The position numbers and the translations under genes are program-made. From Bemisia tabaci (lineage: Eukaryota; Arthropoda; Insecta; Hemiptera; Aleyrodidae), in NCBI RefSeq assembly GCF_918797505.1, contig NC_092796.1:51962411-52026410 (forward strand): 64,000 nt of DNA, read 5' to 3'. Shown in pieces: positions 1 through 11,034 of this stretch. The notes below the pieces were generated by a model. It did not search any database. It saw nothing but the letters and a program-made list of their open reading frames with translations, and was not told the origin of the DNA. Each line of letters begins with the position of its first letter. The first letter of the stretch is position 1.

Positions 1-126
1 AGTTAGTCCATCATTTTCTTCCTTAGTCTATAAGAACCAATCATGTCAACCAATAGGATCGCTCTATACTCCCTATGTCTTCTTTGTCTATCGCTTTGTC
101 TATCATTTTCAATAATCGGCCCGCTG
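1..126 (-). mobile_element. Partial MITE 'GATTATTG' (family A), cut by window edge
   Basis: This is one half of a family A element. It contains the diagnostic CTTTGTCTATC motif and ends in CAATAATCGGCCCGC. It runs off the left edge of the window. The same sequence returns inverted from about 203, so the first 300 bases can fold into a long hairpin. Family A members show no coding capacity, and their superfamily is not clear from the sequence. Confidence 0.75.
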
Positions 127-548
127 GCGGTGGAGCGATACTATCGATGAAACCCGGGCCGTCTCCGCGTCCGCAGGAGATAATCCCGGCGGCGGCGGGC
201 CGATTATTGAAAATGATAGACAAAGCGATAGACAAAGAAGACATAGGGAGTATAGAGCGATCCTATTGGTTGACATGATTGGTTCTTACAGACTAAGGAA
301 GAAAATGATGGACTAACTGTCAGGTTTCTCGTGGGTTGCCATTAGTTAGTCCATTACCTACCTCCCATGTCCATTGCCACCACCCACTTCTACCAATAGG
401 ATCCCTCCAAATCCCTTTTGTCGTCTTTGTCTATAGCTTTGTCTATCATTTTCAATAATCGGCCCGCTGGCGGTGGAGCGATACTATCGATGAAACTCGG
501 GCCGTCTCCGCGTCCGCGGGAGATAATCCCGGCGGCGGCGGGCCGCGC
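120..548. repeat. Tandem duplication of GC-rich spacer plus MITE (period about 346 bp)
   Basis: A GC-rich spacer of about 83 bases (CCCGCTGGCGGTGG to CGGCGGCGGGCC) appears at about 120-202 and again at about 466-548 with very few differences. A family A MITE lies between the copies, and part of another precedes the first. The simplest reading is one MITE insertion beside the promoter island followed by tandem duplication of MITE plus spacer. An assembly artefact is possible because one edge is the window boundary. Confidence 0.7.
203..468 (+). mobile_element. MITE family A, complete copy
   Basis: The element is bounded by GGCCGATTATTGAAAATGA and its inverse. Just inside are AGACAAAGC-type subterminal motifs on both sides, and TAGTTAGTCCATTACC lies in the middle. 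It is about 266 bp, matching the copies at 16.4 and 50.5 kb. No target duplication can be read because the flank was duplicated afterwards. Confidence 0.75.
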
Positions 549-930
549 GCCGCCGAGCGTGCCCGCGCGATGGCGCAACCGGCCGCGGCCGCGCCGCGCC
601 GCTGCGAAAAGAAAATCAGACGCCGGAGTCTGGCCCACTTCTCGCGTGACGTCACGCGAGGCGAACACTACGCATGCGCACTGCGCCGCGCCGATCGCCC
701 CGCGCGCGCCCGCTTTCTTCCCGGGCCCCAGTCTCGTGTCGCCCGCCGCCCGGTGTCCGTGCCCCTCGCCGTCGCGCCGCGTCCCGCTCGCGTTGTTTAC
801 GTGTTTCGTGCCTTGTGATCGGTGTGCCGCGGAGTGTGTGCCAAGTGCTCACGGATGATTTAAAGTGATATCACTGGATTAAAAGTGACCGCTAAAGGAG
901 TAGTTTCCTGCTTACCCATATTTTAAGGTA
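466..930 (+). promoter_or_regulatory. CpG-rich promoter island with CRE palindrome and NRF1-like site
   Basis: This is the most CpG-rich stretch in the first 10 kb. Positions 641-660 form a perfect 20-base palindrome centred on TGACGTCA, the CREB/ATF core. About ten bases downstream, 671-682 (CGCATGCGCACT) resembles an NRF1 site. No TATA box is seen. Such islands normally mark promoters of broadly expressed genes. The downstream splice donor at 928 suggests transcription to the right, but a bidirectional promoter cannot be excluded. Confidence 0.5.
800..927 (+). other. Possible 5' untranslated exon ending at a splice donor
   Basis: Downstream of the CpG island the sequence reaches TTTTAAG|GTAAGA, a strong match to the donor consensus with GT at 928-929. 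No convincing long reading frame lies in between, so this would be a non-coding first exon. The exon start is unknown and is placed arbitrarily after the GC-rich core. The donor lies inside the first unit of the 164-bp tandem repeat, so two further near-copies follow. Confidence 0.35.
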
Positions 931-1380
931 AGAGAAATGCTATGCGGTGCTAAAATTTGCTACCCCCCTCCACCCACCCCCTCTATCTACCCTGATAAAG
1001 CGGTCCTACAGGAACCCATTAGATTCCAATAGGGACCCTGGATTAAAAGTGACCGCTAAAGGAGTAGTTTCCTGCTTACCCATATTTTAAGGTAAGAGAA
1101 ATGCTATGTGGTGCTAAAATTTGCTACTCCCCTCCACCCACCCCCTCTACCTACCCTGATAAAGCGGTCCTATAGGAACCCATTAGATTCCAATAGGGAC
1201 CCTGGATTAAAAGTGACCGGTAAATGAGTAGTTTCCTGCTTACCCTAATTTAAGGTAAGAAAAATGCTATGTGGTGCTAAAATTTGCTACCCCCCCTCCA
1301 CCCACCCCCTCCATCCACCCCCTCCATCCACCCCCTCCATCCACCCCCTCTACCTACCCTGATAAAGCGGTCCTAGGAAC
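874..1380 (+). repeat. 164-bp tandem repeat, three units
   Basis: Units begin with CTGGATTAAAAGTGACCG at 874, 1038 and 1202, exactly 164 bases apart. Each carries a GGTAAG donor-like site, a pyrimidine-rich CCACCCCCTC block, and a GAACCCATTAGAT tail. The third unit is longer because its 13-base CCACCCCCTCCAT block is repeated about four times. Units one and two differ at only a few bases, so duplication is fairly recent. Confidence 0.9.
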
Positions 1381-2371
1381 CCATTAGATTTCACTAGGGA
1401 CCCATCAGGTTCCTATGGGTGCCCAATGAGTTTCACGAAATTCCAATGGGGATCATTAGGTAGTCCATGGCAACCTATAGGGACCATAATAATGGTATCC
1501 ATGAAATCCCAATGGACCTCAATGAGAACCATCACGGATTGCTAGTGGGGACCCGTTGGCCCACACAGGTTCCAATGGGAATTTCTCTGCGGGTTCCCAT
1601 AAGACCATTGTACCAGGGTCCTCCAGCTGGGGTTAAAAGTTCCTCATGAAAATCGCATTATCTTTTACGTTCGGAACTACTTCGGCGCCCGAAACTCGTA
1701 GCCACCTTTTTATTGAGTTCGGATCTTCCGATTCGGCGACTGACGAAACGGAACGTTGATGCGTGAATTTGGTACCACCTCGGAAAGTGGCCCTGAATTA
1801 GGTCCGATCTATCAAAAACCATTAGGTCTGATCGGGCGAATATGGTGGAAGTGGTGTCGATTAGTGTTGATGATTGATGAGATATTACCGGGCATAACTT
1901 CCCAATGGGCTTCAAATAAAATTTGCTTGCAGTGATATGCGCCAGAAATGGTGTCTTTGAAGTCATAAGGAATAAGTTTCAATTGTGGGACAAATATATT
2001 TTGTTTTTGATTCGGACGTGCGTTCCCGGGAACGCTTCCTGCGGCTTTTCGAAGTGTGAGTGCCCGCCGGTTTACCGTGTGTATATGTGTGAACATCTAT
2101 GAACGTTTCTCTGCCAGAATTTTCCAGGATTTTAGATTCTTGAGAATTTTCCCATCGAAGTTCCCAATCTTGTTAATGGGAAATTTCTCATTGAGATCCC
2201 CCTAACTGTTCGCTGCTTGATACAACCCCAAATTGACGCGCTTATCATATATGGGGAGGGGGGGGGGGCATGGTGAGCTGTCGGCGTTAACGAAGATCTG
2301 TTTGAGTTCCTTTTTCAAACAAGTTTTTCTCAGAGAACCTCCCAGCCGTTGAGGAAAACTTATGAAGAATA
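1381..2371. other. No gene; decayed short repeats
   Basis: From 1380 to about 1640 many imperfect copies of the tail of the 164-bp unit recur, on the theme TTCCAATGGG or AACCCATTAG. They look like a degraded extension of the tandem array. Similar motifs reappear near 2150-2180 and 2760. The rest is unrecognised. Confidence 0.5.
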
Positions 2372-2594
2372 CACTGGAAAAAAACACATGGATCTAGAGT
2401 CCAGACTCTTGAAAACATTGACAAGAAAAAATACTCTCGATTCAATCAGATTTAATCTTAAATCAAAAGGAAATCCGCTCAAATTAAGAGGCTTGGTTCT
2501 TGATTTAAGCAAAAATCCGTTTGAATCAAGAGTATTTTTTCTTGTCGATGTTTTTAAGAGTCTGGACTCTGATCCAATGTGTTTTTTTCCAGTG
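2372..2594. mobile_element. CACTG-ended palindromic MITE (family B), copy 1
   Basis: The ends are CACTGGAAAAAAAC and its inverse. Almost the whole 223 bp forms a palindrome around a centre near GCTCAAATTAAGAGG. The flanks are TA on both sides, a 2-bp target duplication. The internal arms contain ATTGACAAGAAAAA and CTTGTCGATG. CACTA/EnSpm elements begin CACTA or CACTG and make 2-3 bp duplications, so this superfamily fits, but no transposase is present. Confidence 0.85.
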
Positions 2595-3561
2595 TACAGG
2601 CTGATATCAAAGTCCCTCGCCACTAGCATCAGGCATCACTCCTATAACTCAGGAGACATGAAATTTTGTGACTGCTCTAAATTTTGTGCTGTGCTTCTGT
2701 TGTCGAAGGCGACATCTCCCCCCTCCACCCCCTCTCACCAAAACAGTTTGAGAGTACTCTAAGGTTCCCATTGGGAAGGAACGACCTATACTTTGCCCCA
2801 CTGTAGGTCATTGCTGATCTTCGGGGTAATAAAGAAGAAACTGTCGGATGGCAGTTTGGAAAGAAAAAAATTGTACGAATAAAACGCCTCTCAATGTAGG
2901 AAATAGGCAAAAAAATCGAGGTGACCGCCCCCGTCTTGGGCAGATACACCGTTTTTTGCGTCGATAAAATTTTACTGTCGAGGAATAGGTGGGAAACCTG
3001 GACTAATAAATCCAGCGTTTGGCTAAATGCGGACAACGCGACCGCACTGATGCCAATTTTTAGATAGATGTCTATTGCTTTCAAAGAACATCGTCGAGAA
3101 ACACGAAATTTCTCATCTCACATCGAGCAACATTGCGCGGTTCTATCGGCTCAAAACATCCATGGGCGTTGTCTCTAAAATTTCTGAGCGGTTTTCGTTC
3201 TGGGTAGCGAGAAGTGGCCTTGTCGCTGAAATTTTCCGCGGACATTAATTCAAAACATAAGCCGCTTAAAAGCAAAAAGCGCATTCAGTAGATGGTTGCC
3301 AAGTGAAACAAAGGCAACAAGTTGGTTCCTTTGCGTTGAGTCTATCATTTACACACTTACCAACTAATTGATTATTCAAAATTCATCGCTCCTTTGTCGA
3401 ATGACCCTGATAAACACGGTCGTGTACCTTGCAAGTTATTTACCGATCTGAGTGTGGATGTTTGCCGGAGACTTAAACGCCTGAACAGGAATGTAGAGCT
3501 CAAAAATGCGAGATTCTGTGTTAAAAGCATTTGAATTTTAGAAAGAGATCAAGAAATGCGC
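2595..3561. other. No gene recognised
   Basis: A minus-strand open frame of 135 codons (2677-3084) has no recognisable motif, and its composition matches the surrounding non-coding DNA. No repeat seen elsewhere in the window was found here. Confidence 0.4.
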
Positions 3562-3997
3562 CGCAGGCAAGTAGTAAAATCAGGCATTTGTCAAATGCCT
3601 AGGCAAATAGTCAAATATTCTAGCTAAAATTGAAATTCTGATTCTTTTCCTATTTTGGACAAAATAATTAATTGACCCCGTAAGGAAAAATTCTCAGTAA
3701 AAATTTGCATCAACAAATAGTATTTTAAACGTTTTTTAGCTCCTGAGTAGACACTTATCTTGAAATTTTCAGCATGTCAGAGAATACAGCATTTTTAGAA
3801 TTTCAACATTTAAAAGTATGAGAAGCAATTTAAGAAGAAGAGACAAAAAGAGTTTGTAGGTTTGATGAGATATTTGTCCACAAAGATTGAAAAATCGTGA
3901 GCTCTCCGCCATAAATTCACAAAATTTTGGAGACAATCAAAATTTAGCTATCTGCCTAGGCATTTGACAAAATTCCTGATTTCACTATTTGCCTGCG
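3562..3997. mobile_element. Inverted-repeat element with CGCAGGCAA ends
   Basis: Two arms of about 50 bases face each other: CGCAGGCAAGTAGT at 3562 and its inverse ending at 3997. Both arms contain CAAATGCCTAGGCA. The 340-bp centre is AT-rich and non-coding. A single arm of the same family lies at 40264-40315. Target duplication is unclear. Confidence 0.75.
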
Positions 3998-5100
3998 ACA
4001 CTTATAAGTATGAAAGCGTCCATCTATATAAAAATGAAAAGCATATTTTGGGTTTCTAAAAAGTCGTAAAAATTGGATTAAAATTGTCGAATCTGGTCCA
4101 TTCAATTCTCTTTTCTGCTGCTTTATCTTTGGTGTCTCTCAAGCAAAAGAACAAACTATCTCCTTCCTTTATAGTGTAAATCTGAAGTCTGTGCAACACC
4201 GGTATCAAAAATCTTCATACCACGTTCATAACACAATACACAGATTTGCTTCTAAATAGGTACACCTATAATCGAGATTGCATCTTCCACTGCTCCCGTG
4301 AATGTTTTGTCCTGTGGAAGGGAGGAAGAAATGGGAATAGAGGCGTCTGGCCAGGTCTGAAGGAATATAAATCTAATATTGTCTCATTTAGTTCCCATTT
4401 ATTAAGATTGGACACGGGTGCCAACCACTGCTCTGAGCTTTCATTGTTTTCTCAAAATCGATTGGATCCGATGGCGGCTCCCAGCAACAGATACGGATGC
4501 GTTGTTGCCCTTTCTTTGCCTGTATTTATCCTCATATTATCATAATTTATGTACGTTTCCATAGGTTTTAATTCATAAATATAACGTTCATTAATAAACC
4601 ATTCTTTCATTCCGCTCAATAAAATAAATTTAACAATAAAAGCTTCTCAGTGCCAGTTCCTAGGAACGAAGTTGTTTGACATTCAGTTTAATGAAATTGT
4701 CTTCAAGTTGTCCTAAAATTTGCGTCATGAGCGCGTTTCAAAATGCTGGTTACTGGTTAAAAATCTCCTAGGAGTCTGTAGCGTCTTGAGACTTTTGATC
4801 AAATAAGCCTATCATGCAGCTCTATCATGCTAAACGGGTTATCAAATTTGACAGGGTCATGCAGGCCACAGTGTTGCAACGATGAAACTTTTGAGCACAA
4901 ATCAAGCCGCTCCAGGCAATCCTCTTCAGCCAATTACTCATCTTATCTCATCAAATTCTAGCGGGGCACAGGAAAGGGTCTTGAACGGGTCTATTATTCG
5001 ATGGTCTTAGCGCAGTGATTTATGTCGACATGTTTGGGCCCTAATGTTTAACCCTGTCAGATTTTATGCACTGATTTGAGAATGTAAAGTAGCTAATACT
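3998..5100. other. No gene recognised
   Basis: This is AT-rich unique-looking DNA. The frame at 4246-4545 (+) has no recognisable domain. No hairpin or tandem repeat of note was seen. Confidence 0.4.
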
Positions 5101-5104
5101 GCAA

Positions 5105-5340
5105 AATCTAGTCCTCACTGGAGCTACTTTTACAACGAGAGTTCAGACGGATGGAATTCATTTCTCATTGGTTCTCTTATTTTATGCTCCTGTGTGGTGT
5201 CTTAAATGGGCAGAGAGATATCAAATTTTCGCAAGATGCAAAGATTTTAAGCTGGAGTGGACTAGAGGATTATGGATGCGACAGGGAACAAACAGAATGA
5301 TAGATTGGATGTGGAAAAGAATTCTGGGAATGAATTGACG
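5105..5340. mobile_element. Diverged relative of the GAGTCCC palindrome at 38.55 kb
   Basis: Two stretches match that element: GAGAGTTCAGACGGATGGA near 5140 corresponds to its arm, and AGGGAACAAACAGAATGA near 5283-5300 to its centre. The right arm is not clearly present. This is an old, partial copy. Confidence 0.4.
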
Positions 5341-5681
5341 AACGAGGTTCGTAAAACTGCATAATATACCCCAATTCATTCTGTCGTTACCCTGGTATGT
5401 AACGTTACTCCATTCCATGGTTGTAAAATCTGCTCACCTACTTACACTGATTTTACTCAAAATTGACAGTGCAAACTCTGTCTCACATTGCACTGATTCC
5501 GGACATTAATCCGTGGAAAAAATCCATTGAATTTTAATAAAATATGACAATAGTTTTCAAGTAAAACACACATTGAGAGTATTAACTTAGCAATGCTCAA
5601 ATTCAGTTACGTTCTTTGTCTTGAGAAATACGATTTGTTACACCCTTGATCTGAGATTTCTTTAACTCTTCTCCTAAAAAT

Positions 5682-5819
5682 GGACTGCATTTTGCAATTT
5701 GGAACTATAAATTCTGCCTCTTCTGGAAAAAACACTTATGTGTCTAGGGAAACTAATGGCTTATACGTTGTTTTTCAACCGGGCTAGAATTTATAGTTCC
5801 AAATTGCAAAATGTAATCT
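5682..5819. mobile_element. GGAC-ended MITE (family C), copy 1
   Basis: The left end is GGACTGCATTTTGCAATTTG. The right arm is its inverse but ends in a mutated AATGTAATCTG, so no target duplication is visible. It is about 138 bp and has a GGGAAACTAATGGC centre shared with the other copies. Confidence 0.85.
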
Positions 5820-5849
5820 GAATATTCCATAAACAGTATCGATTATTTC

Positions 5850-6000
5850 ACCCTGATGACGTCATGTGGCAACGTGGCGCGCGTCACGCACTTGGCTTGT
5901 GATCCACGCTGACCACTACTGCCACGCTCACGCGCAAACGCATTGGTATGACGCGAGTCTCAGTGCACCGCACCGCAGTGTTGCCATTCACAAGTTATTA
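5850..6000. promoter_or_regulatory. Possible CRE-containing promoter
   Basis: TGACGTCA lies at 5857-5864. It is followed within 100 bases by a CpG-rich stretch (GTGGCGCGCGTCACGCAC and CACGCTCACGCGCAAACGC). A short open frame starts at 6046 (80 codons) without recognisable domains. The island is smaller than the one at 0.5-0.9 kb, so this is a weak call. Confidence 0.3.
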
Positions 6001-6925
6001 TCCCACATTTTCCCCGCGTAAACAGTTTCGCATTCGGGAATACATGTGGAGCACTTGACACCATCGATCCTCGGTGTTATCACCGATGTCCGGCGCGATG
6101 CCCGTGCTTGGCGGCCGGCGTTTTTTAATCGTCGGGAGATTTCTCTTTCCGCTCCCAACTGGTTCTTATTCATTTTAACGGCTTTTTCAGCTTCGTTTTC
6201 ACTCTCGATTGCCAACCGGTTTCCCCCCGAGACCTACACTTTTCAGTCCTTTCAGTTTCTAACGTCTTTTTTAGCCTTTGTCTGATTGTGAGACGTCGAT
6301 CTCTGGAATCCGACAGCATTTGTTTTCTGAAGAAATTATCCCAGACGAATCTTCGTTCCTCGGACGAAAGCTCGAAACTATATCCTAAAAATAAAAAATT
6401 AAACTCGCAAATTAAAGGTGACTTATTGACGTGATATCGTCGTTTCTCTCACAAAAGAACGTAACTTCATTTCAATATTGCCAAATTTCCCCTCAAAAAT
6501 TGCATATTAACTAGGAGAATCCTGAGCAATCTTAACTGAAAAGTTCACCGATATTTCCTCAGATTTCATGCAAATATCAGAAAAATTTTTAATAAAAATT
6601 GCACAGGTACAATTTTTTGTAAAATAAAGTAATTTTTCGAGTCAATTTGGCAACTTTGGAATGGAGTTACGTTCCTTCGTGCGAGAGACGACGATATATA
6701 TCTATATCATGGCTGTGAGGGCGAACGATGGAAAGAGACGAACGAATAAATACAATAAAATGATAAAATAAAATATAATTAAGAGAAGGCATGGGTGACA
6801 GCCGCGGCCGCGGTGAGCTGATGACAGAACAATTTCACAGTTTCTTTTACTGATGACACTGAAAAATCAGCAAAACTTCCGAAGGGTGTTGCATTGTAAC
6901 GTCCTGATAAAAATAGAATTGGTTC
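6001..6925. other. No gene recognised
   Basis: This is AT-rich unique DNA following the CRE-like site. The frame at 6046-6285 (+) lacks any family signature. Nothing repetitive was seen until the inverted repeat at 6928. Confidence 0.35.
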
Positions 6926-6927
6926 AG

Positions 6928-7063
6928 CCCAGATCGTCGCTCCTCTGACGTAAAAGCGTATCTCTATTTTCACACGAGCCTTGCAAAGCATAGAGTTATA
7001 TGGGAAATAGGGCTCACGTAGGAATTGAGATACGCCCTTACGTCAGAAAGAGCGACGATATGG
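6928..7063. mobile_element. Inverted repeat with TCGTCGC/CTGACGTAA arms (family D)
   Basis: The left arm at about 6928-6980 (CCCAGATCGTCGCTCCTCTG) faces its inverse at about 7010-7063. Each arm holds a GACGTAA-GCGTATCTC core. A related shorter element lies at 36263-36386. The arms are separated by about 30 bases, so the transcript would form a long hairpin. Confidence 0.65.
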
Positions 7064-8045
7064 GAATTTTGGAATGGTTTAGATTCTTCCGCCTTAGGAA
7101 TGACAAAATTGGATTGCTTCCGAAAGGAGGGATCTTAGTTCACGTAGGCAAAATTTTCAGTATAGCAATAAGTTCATTTTTATCTTCATTAGTTCATTTT
7201 TTTCTTCATTATTTCATTCTTCCACATTACTCATTACCACATTAAAGAATCCCTCATCAGTCAATCGGTCAAGCGTACTCGTCCTCTCATACTTACATCG
7301 GGTCAGCTCAATACTGAATCCGAGCCAAAATTCAAGTTTAAACCCGAATCAAGTCCTTCCGCAACACGAGACGTTAAACTAAACGCAGGTACGAAAATAA
7401 TTACAAGCTCGCAGAAAAAAATGATTACAATCGAATCAAATGCTAATCTCCAGGAACCCCTCCTCTCTCACCTGAACAAATCACGCCTGAAGGTTTGGCA
7501 GTGGGCCTGATTACCCAACGAGTAAGGAGGATAATCACCAGGCTGCCGTACTCACCAAAAACTCCGCACTCACGTTAGGATTCCATAGGACTTAAGCGGT
7601 TTTGGCCGAGGAGGCTAGCACGTAACTCCAAGTCTGTGAGCCCCGCCCTCTTATGAAGGAAAAACTGACCACGGGCCAGCGACCGAGCGAGAAAGGGTTG
7701 ACCGGTCCGGATTGCCCGTAATTTATAACTCAGAACCCCGATTAATTGTAACTGTACCGGAGAGAGGTCCGTTCTTCTGGTTTTCGGGGCCCATTTGCAG
7801 CCGGGATCAAGTTCAAAGTTCAAGTTCGCTTCATCGATTAAAGCGCCGGCCCAAATTATCCGTCTTTGAGACAGCGGTTGCCACGGATTTTTGTTTTTTG
7901 TTTTTTTTTTTATATTTTGCTCGTCACCTAGAAAATGGTGGGTTCATCATGAGTTAATTAAAGGAAGCATTGCAACCATGGGTGATGTGGGCTCAAGTGC
8001 TTGCTTTTCTCACCTGTCTGATTCTTTTCTACACCAGGATAAAAA
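7064..8045. other. No gene recognised
   Basis: Unique-looking DNA with a T-rich run near 7890-7915. Several short open frames overlap on both strands without recognisable motifs. Confidence 0.35.
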
Positions 8046-8358
8046 CTATGGTTAAAATTACCATTTTTGTGGTGTTCCATGAAACTCTATAATTGATAGA
8101 AACCATAACCAGGAATAGTTTATTTACCATTAAATGATAACATTATTAACGTTTTATTGGTAAAAAAATACCATAACGATTGGTTATGGCACTATGTGGA
8201 CTGCATTTTGCAATTTGGAACTATAAATTCTGGCAAACACTTATGTGCATAAGGAAACTAATGGCACATGCGTTGTTTTTAAACCGGGCCAGAATTCATA
8301 GTTCCAAATTGCAATATGTAGTCCATATGAAATACCACTATTATGGTAATTTTACCAC
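8046..8358. mobile_element. Inverted-repeat element interrupted by a GGAC MITE
   Basis: ACTATGGTTAAAATTACCAT near 8046 is inverted as ATGGTAATTTTACCACTG near 8342-8358. The smaller family C element at 8197-8325 lies inside it, so this palindrome is the older insertion. Confidence 0.6.
8197..8325. mobile_element. GGAC-ended MITE (family C), copy 2, nested
   Basis: The ends are TGGACTGCATTTTGCAATTT and inverse GTCCA. TATG flanks it on both sides (8193-8196 and 8326-8329). If the element is read from GGAC, the flanks are ATGT and ATAT. It sits inside the palindrome at 8046-8358. Confidence 0.85.
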
Positions 8359-8751
8359 TGCATTCTAGCAACGAACCTTATCAACTAAAACTTCAACGAA
8401 AACTTTAAAAAAATGAAAAATGCAATCAATTTTTTTACCACTACCCCGACCAAAAAAAGTGAATGAGAAGTTCTGAAAAAGTTATTCTACTTGCTAACTA
8501 GTAAAAGTTTGATTTGTTTAAATTTCACCACGCTATATGGAGCTTACCTTATTCGTGGCCCTACTTATGCGGCCTGTCATAAAAACTAGTTCTTACATTT
8601 TTTTTCCTCGAGTCCGCAGTTTTTTGGACAGGCCAAGTAAAGTAATCGCTCCGAATCCTTATCTTTTTGTTTTGAACAGTTTTAAGATCAATAACCATTT
8701 TTGGGCGTTAAAATGCGATTGCCGTCGTTTGCCAGAGCATTTCCTCGCTAA

Positions 8752-8915
8752 CAGTGGCGTGGCGTGCTTTGCGATACATCGATTGATTTGCCATTTAAAC
8801 CTATGGAAAAGGATCGATAAACAGGGTGTTCGGAGCGCACACCTCAATAATCGATTCTTTACCATAGCTTTAAATGGAGAAATGTCGATAATCTATCATT
8901 CACGCCACGCCACTG
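8752..8915. mobile_element. hAT-like MITE CAGTGGCGTGG (family E), copy 1
   Basis: The ends CAGTGGCGTGGCGTG and CACGCCACGCCACTG are exact inverses. The 8-bp flank CTCGCTAA is repeated perfectly on both sides (8744-8751 and 8916-8923). An 8-bp duplication with CAGTG ends is typical of hAT transposons. At 164 bp it has no coding capacity and must move with a transposase supplied elsewhere. Confidence 0.92.
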
Positions 8916-8923
8916 CTCGCTAA

Positions 8924-11034
8924 AGCCTAATTCCTTAACTTAAATGGACACCTGATTTGATAGGACGGAGAACATACCAACGTATTACTTCTCAATTTTT
9001 TTTCACACCGCAAAAATATTCCGATCCTGAAAACGGCTGAGAAATCTCCACAAATCGCATTTCATTATAGTTTAGGAAATCAAGGTGATTTTTTCTCTCA
9101 CTGTGCAACTTGAACGAGTCTATCTCCTCTCTCATATGAACGATGCACCATTGGAAAGTAGATACGGGCAATCTATGCCTAGTTTATGGGTTGATTAATT
9201 TAATTGATTAAGATTAATTAAACTGAATCGATCTCCTTTCGCTGCCGACGCATTCTATCTCAGCATTGTCGAAGGCTACAGAAGGTGAAAGGTGCAATAA
9301 AAAAGTGTATTAATTAGCCATCGACAACCCATATTGAGCATAATACGAAGAGCGTTTCTCTCCGAAATAGTTTTTTCCATCCGTTCGAGAAAGTTATATT
9401 CTTTTTTTTTTTTCCAAGCGAAGCCGCTCTCCTCACGCGAAAATTCTTTCAATTCCTCGGAATACAGTTGAGCCCGTTTCTACATTTTTCCATCGTGATT
9501 TTTGTTTGAAACTTTTCTCACTTGGATACCTACTGACTCACAACAAGCTTATGCAACGAGTGGTAATCCAAGCTGTTGGCTGGTATGCGTCCCAATCAGT
9601 GCATTACGAGGATACCTCGAGTGATAAACATCGATCCAACTGAGATGAATGATTTATGGAAAGGAAAAGGTGTCAACTCTTCGTAAAGTTTGAAAATCCT
9701 CTACTTTTTCTAATTAATTATTCATTTCTCAATTTATTCAGTCTTTTTCTGCTCCCTAAAGAACGAATGTACTTTTACTTGTGAGCACATCATATTGGAC
9801 CACAAGTGCATTGCTGATTTTTTGCAGAGATGTAGGAATTAGGAATAATCGAGGTAGGTATTCTTATGTGTTCGGCGAAAAACAAGATAATCACGCAGCC
9901 GTTGTTTTACTAAAATTAACCATTAAACCATGAAAGGCTTTCAAATTTAGGGCGTAGTGGTGAAAAGATGTCCTATTATGGGAGCGTTCGCTCTATATGT
10001 AACTGTCATTGAACAAAATAGTCTTATTTTGATCCGAATAATTGATTTCAAAAGTTTTCGTCATTCGATTTCGGCCACCTTGTAGATACATCATTATCAT
10101 AAGCTCTTTCACTCCTAAATTCGCATTTTTTGCCACAGTCCTTACTACCGTTCTACAAGACCGATTTCCATGATTTTCGCGACTATTGATGAAAAAATTT
10201 CCTCAGATGAGCCTGCTCTTTTTAGATTCTGAAAACATCTAGAGTTTTTCCAAATTTTACTCGATAAAATTGTGAATTATCCCATTTAAATAGTGTAAAT
10301 GTTCATTTTTTTTATATAGGTCGTTCTGAAGATCTACCGAGCCGATTCTTGTGTTTTTTGCGACTATCGACCGGAGATAGCCTCCAGATGAGTCTATCAG
10401 TTTCTGATGAACTCATGAGGCTTAGATTCGTGGTTTTACCTGTGGGGGTTGGGTCGCCTAGCTGGCCAAGGGGCGTAGCTCTCCAGAAATAAAATAGGAG
10501 ATTCACCCTCGACGTCAGATTTCCCGGCCGTATTTCAGCAGCGTTTCCCGGAGAGATTCCTATCTCCCACTCGATTTTCCGACTGGGTGATTCGGAAATG
10601 AGCCACGTGGATGCCAGCCCCGCGAAGATTGGCAGGAAATGAGGTCGCTTTGACAGGCTGCTTATCACTCACCCACACTCTCTCGCATACACTCACACAC
10701 CCATGGGATAGACGGCGACTCCGCGATCCGCGATCATCCATTGGCACGGGCGGGGGGCGGGGGTGGGGGAGGAAACGCTCAATGCTGCATCTCCATTCGA
10801 GTGAATTAATCACATCTTGCAATAGGTTAACCTGTCCGACGCTTCCACCACCTCGACTTGTCGCTATGACGGAGGATGCACCGATTCTTATCAAACGCGT
10901 ACTGTTCTACCAAACGAGTTTATATACTTTGCATGGCGATTAGAGTCTGCTTCCCATATCTTTACATATATATTGACAAGTCGAGTCTCGCCACCGATAT
11001 TTTATTTTCGAGACCCTGCTTTGCTATCTCATGT
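8924..11034. other. No gene recognised
   Basis: A long stretch without a recognisable gene or family member. A CACAC-rich microsatellite-like stretch lies at about 10668-10702, and a G-rich run at about 10750-10772. Two weakly similar segments near 10145-10225 and 10320-10405 may be an old direct duplication. Confidence 0.35.

Noticed and set aside
2372..2594. Tc1/mariner assignment of the CACTG palindromes from the TA flanks of the first copy
   Set aside because: The other three copies are flanked by CA, AG and AA, so TA is not required.
2677..3084. 135-codon minus-strand frame, the second longest in the first 10 kb
   Set aside because: No motif, no splice support and no unusual composition. 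A frame of this length is expected by chance in 64 kb on six frames.
8537..8923. 128-codon plus-strand frame
   Set aside because: Its second half is the family E hAT MITE, including one target duplication, so it is not a conserved gene.
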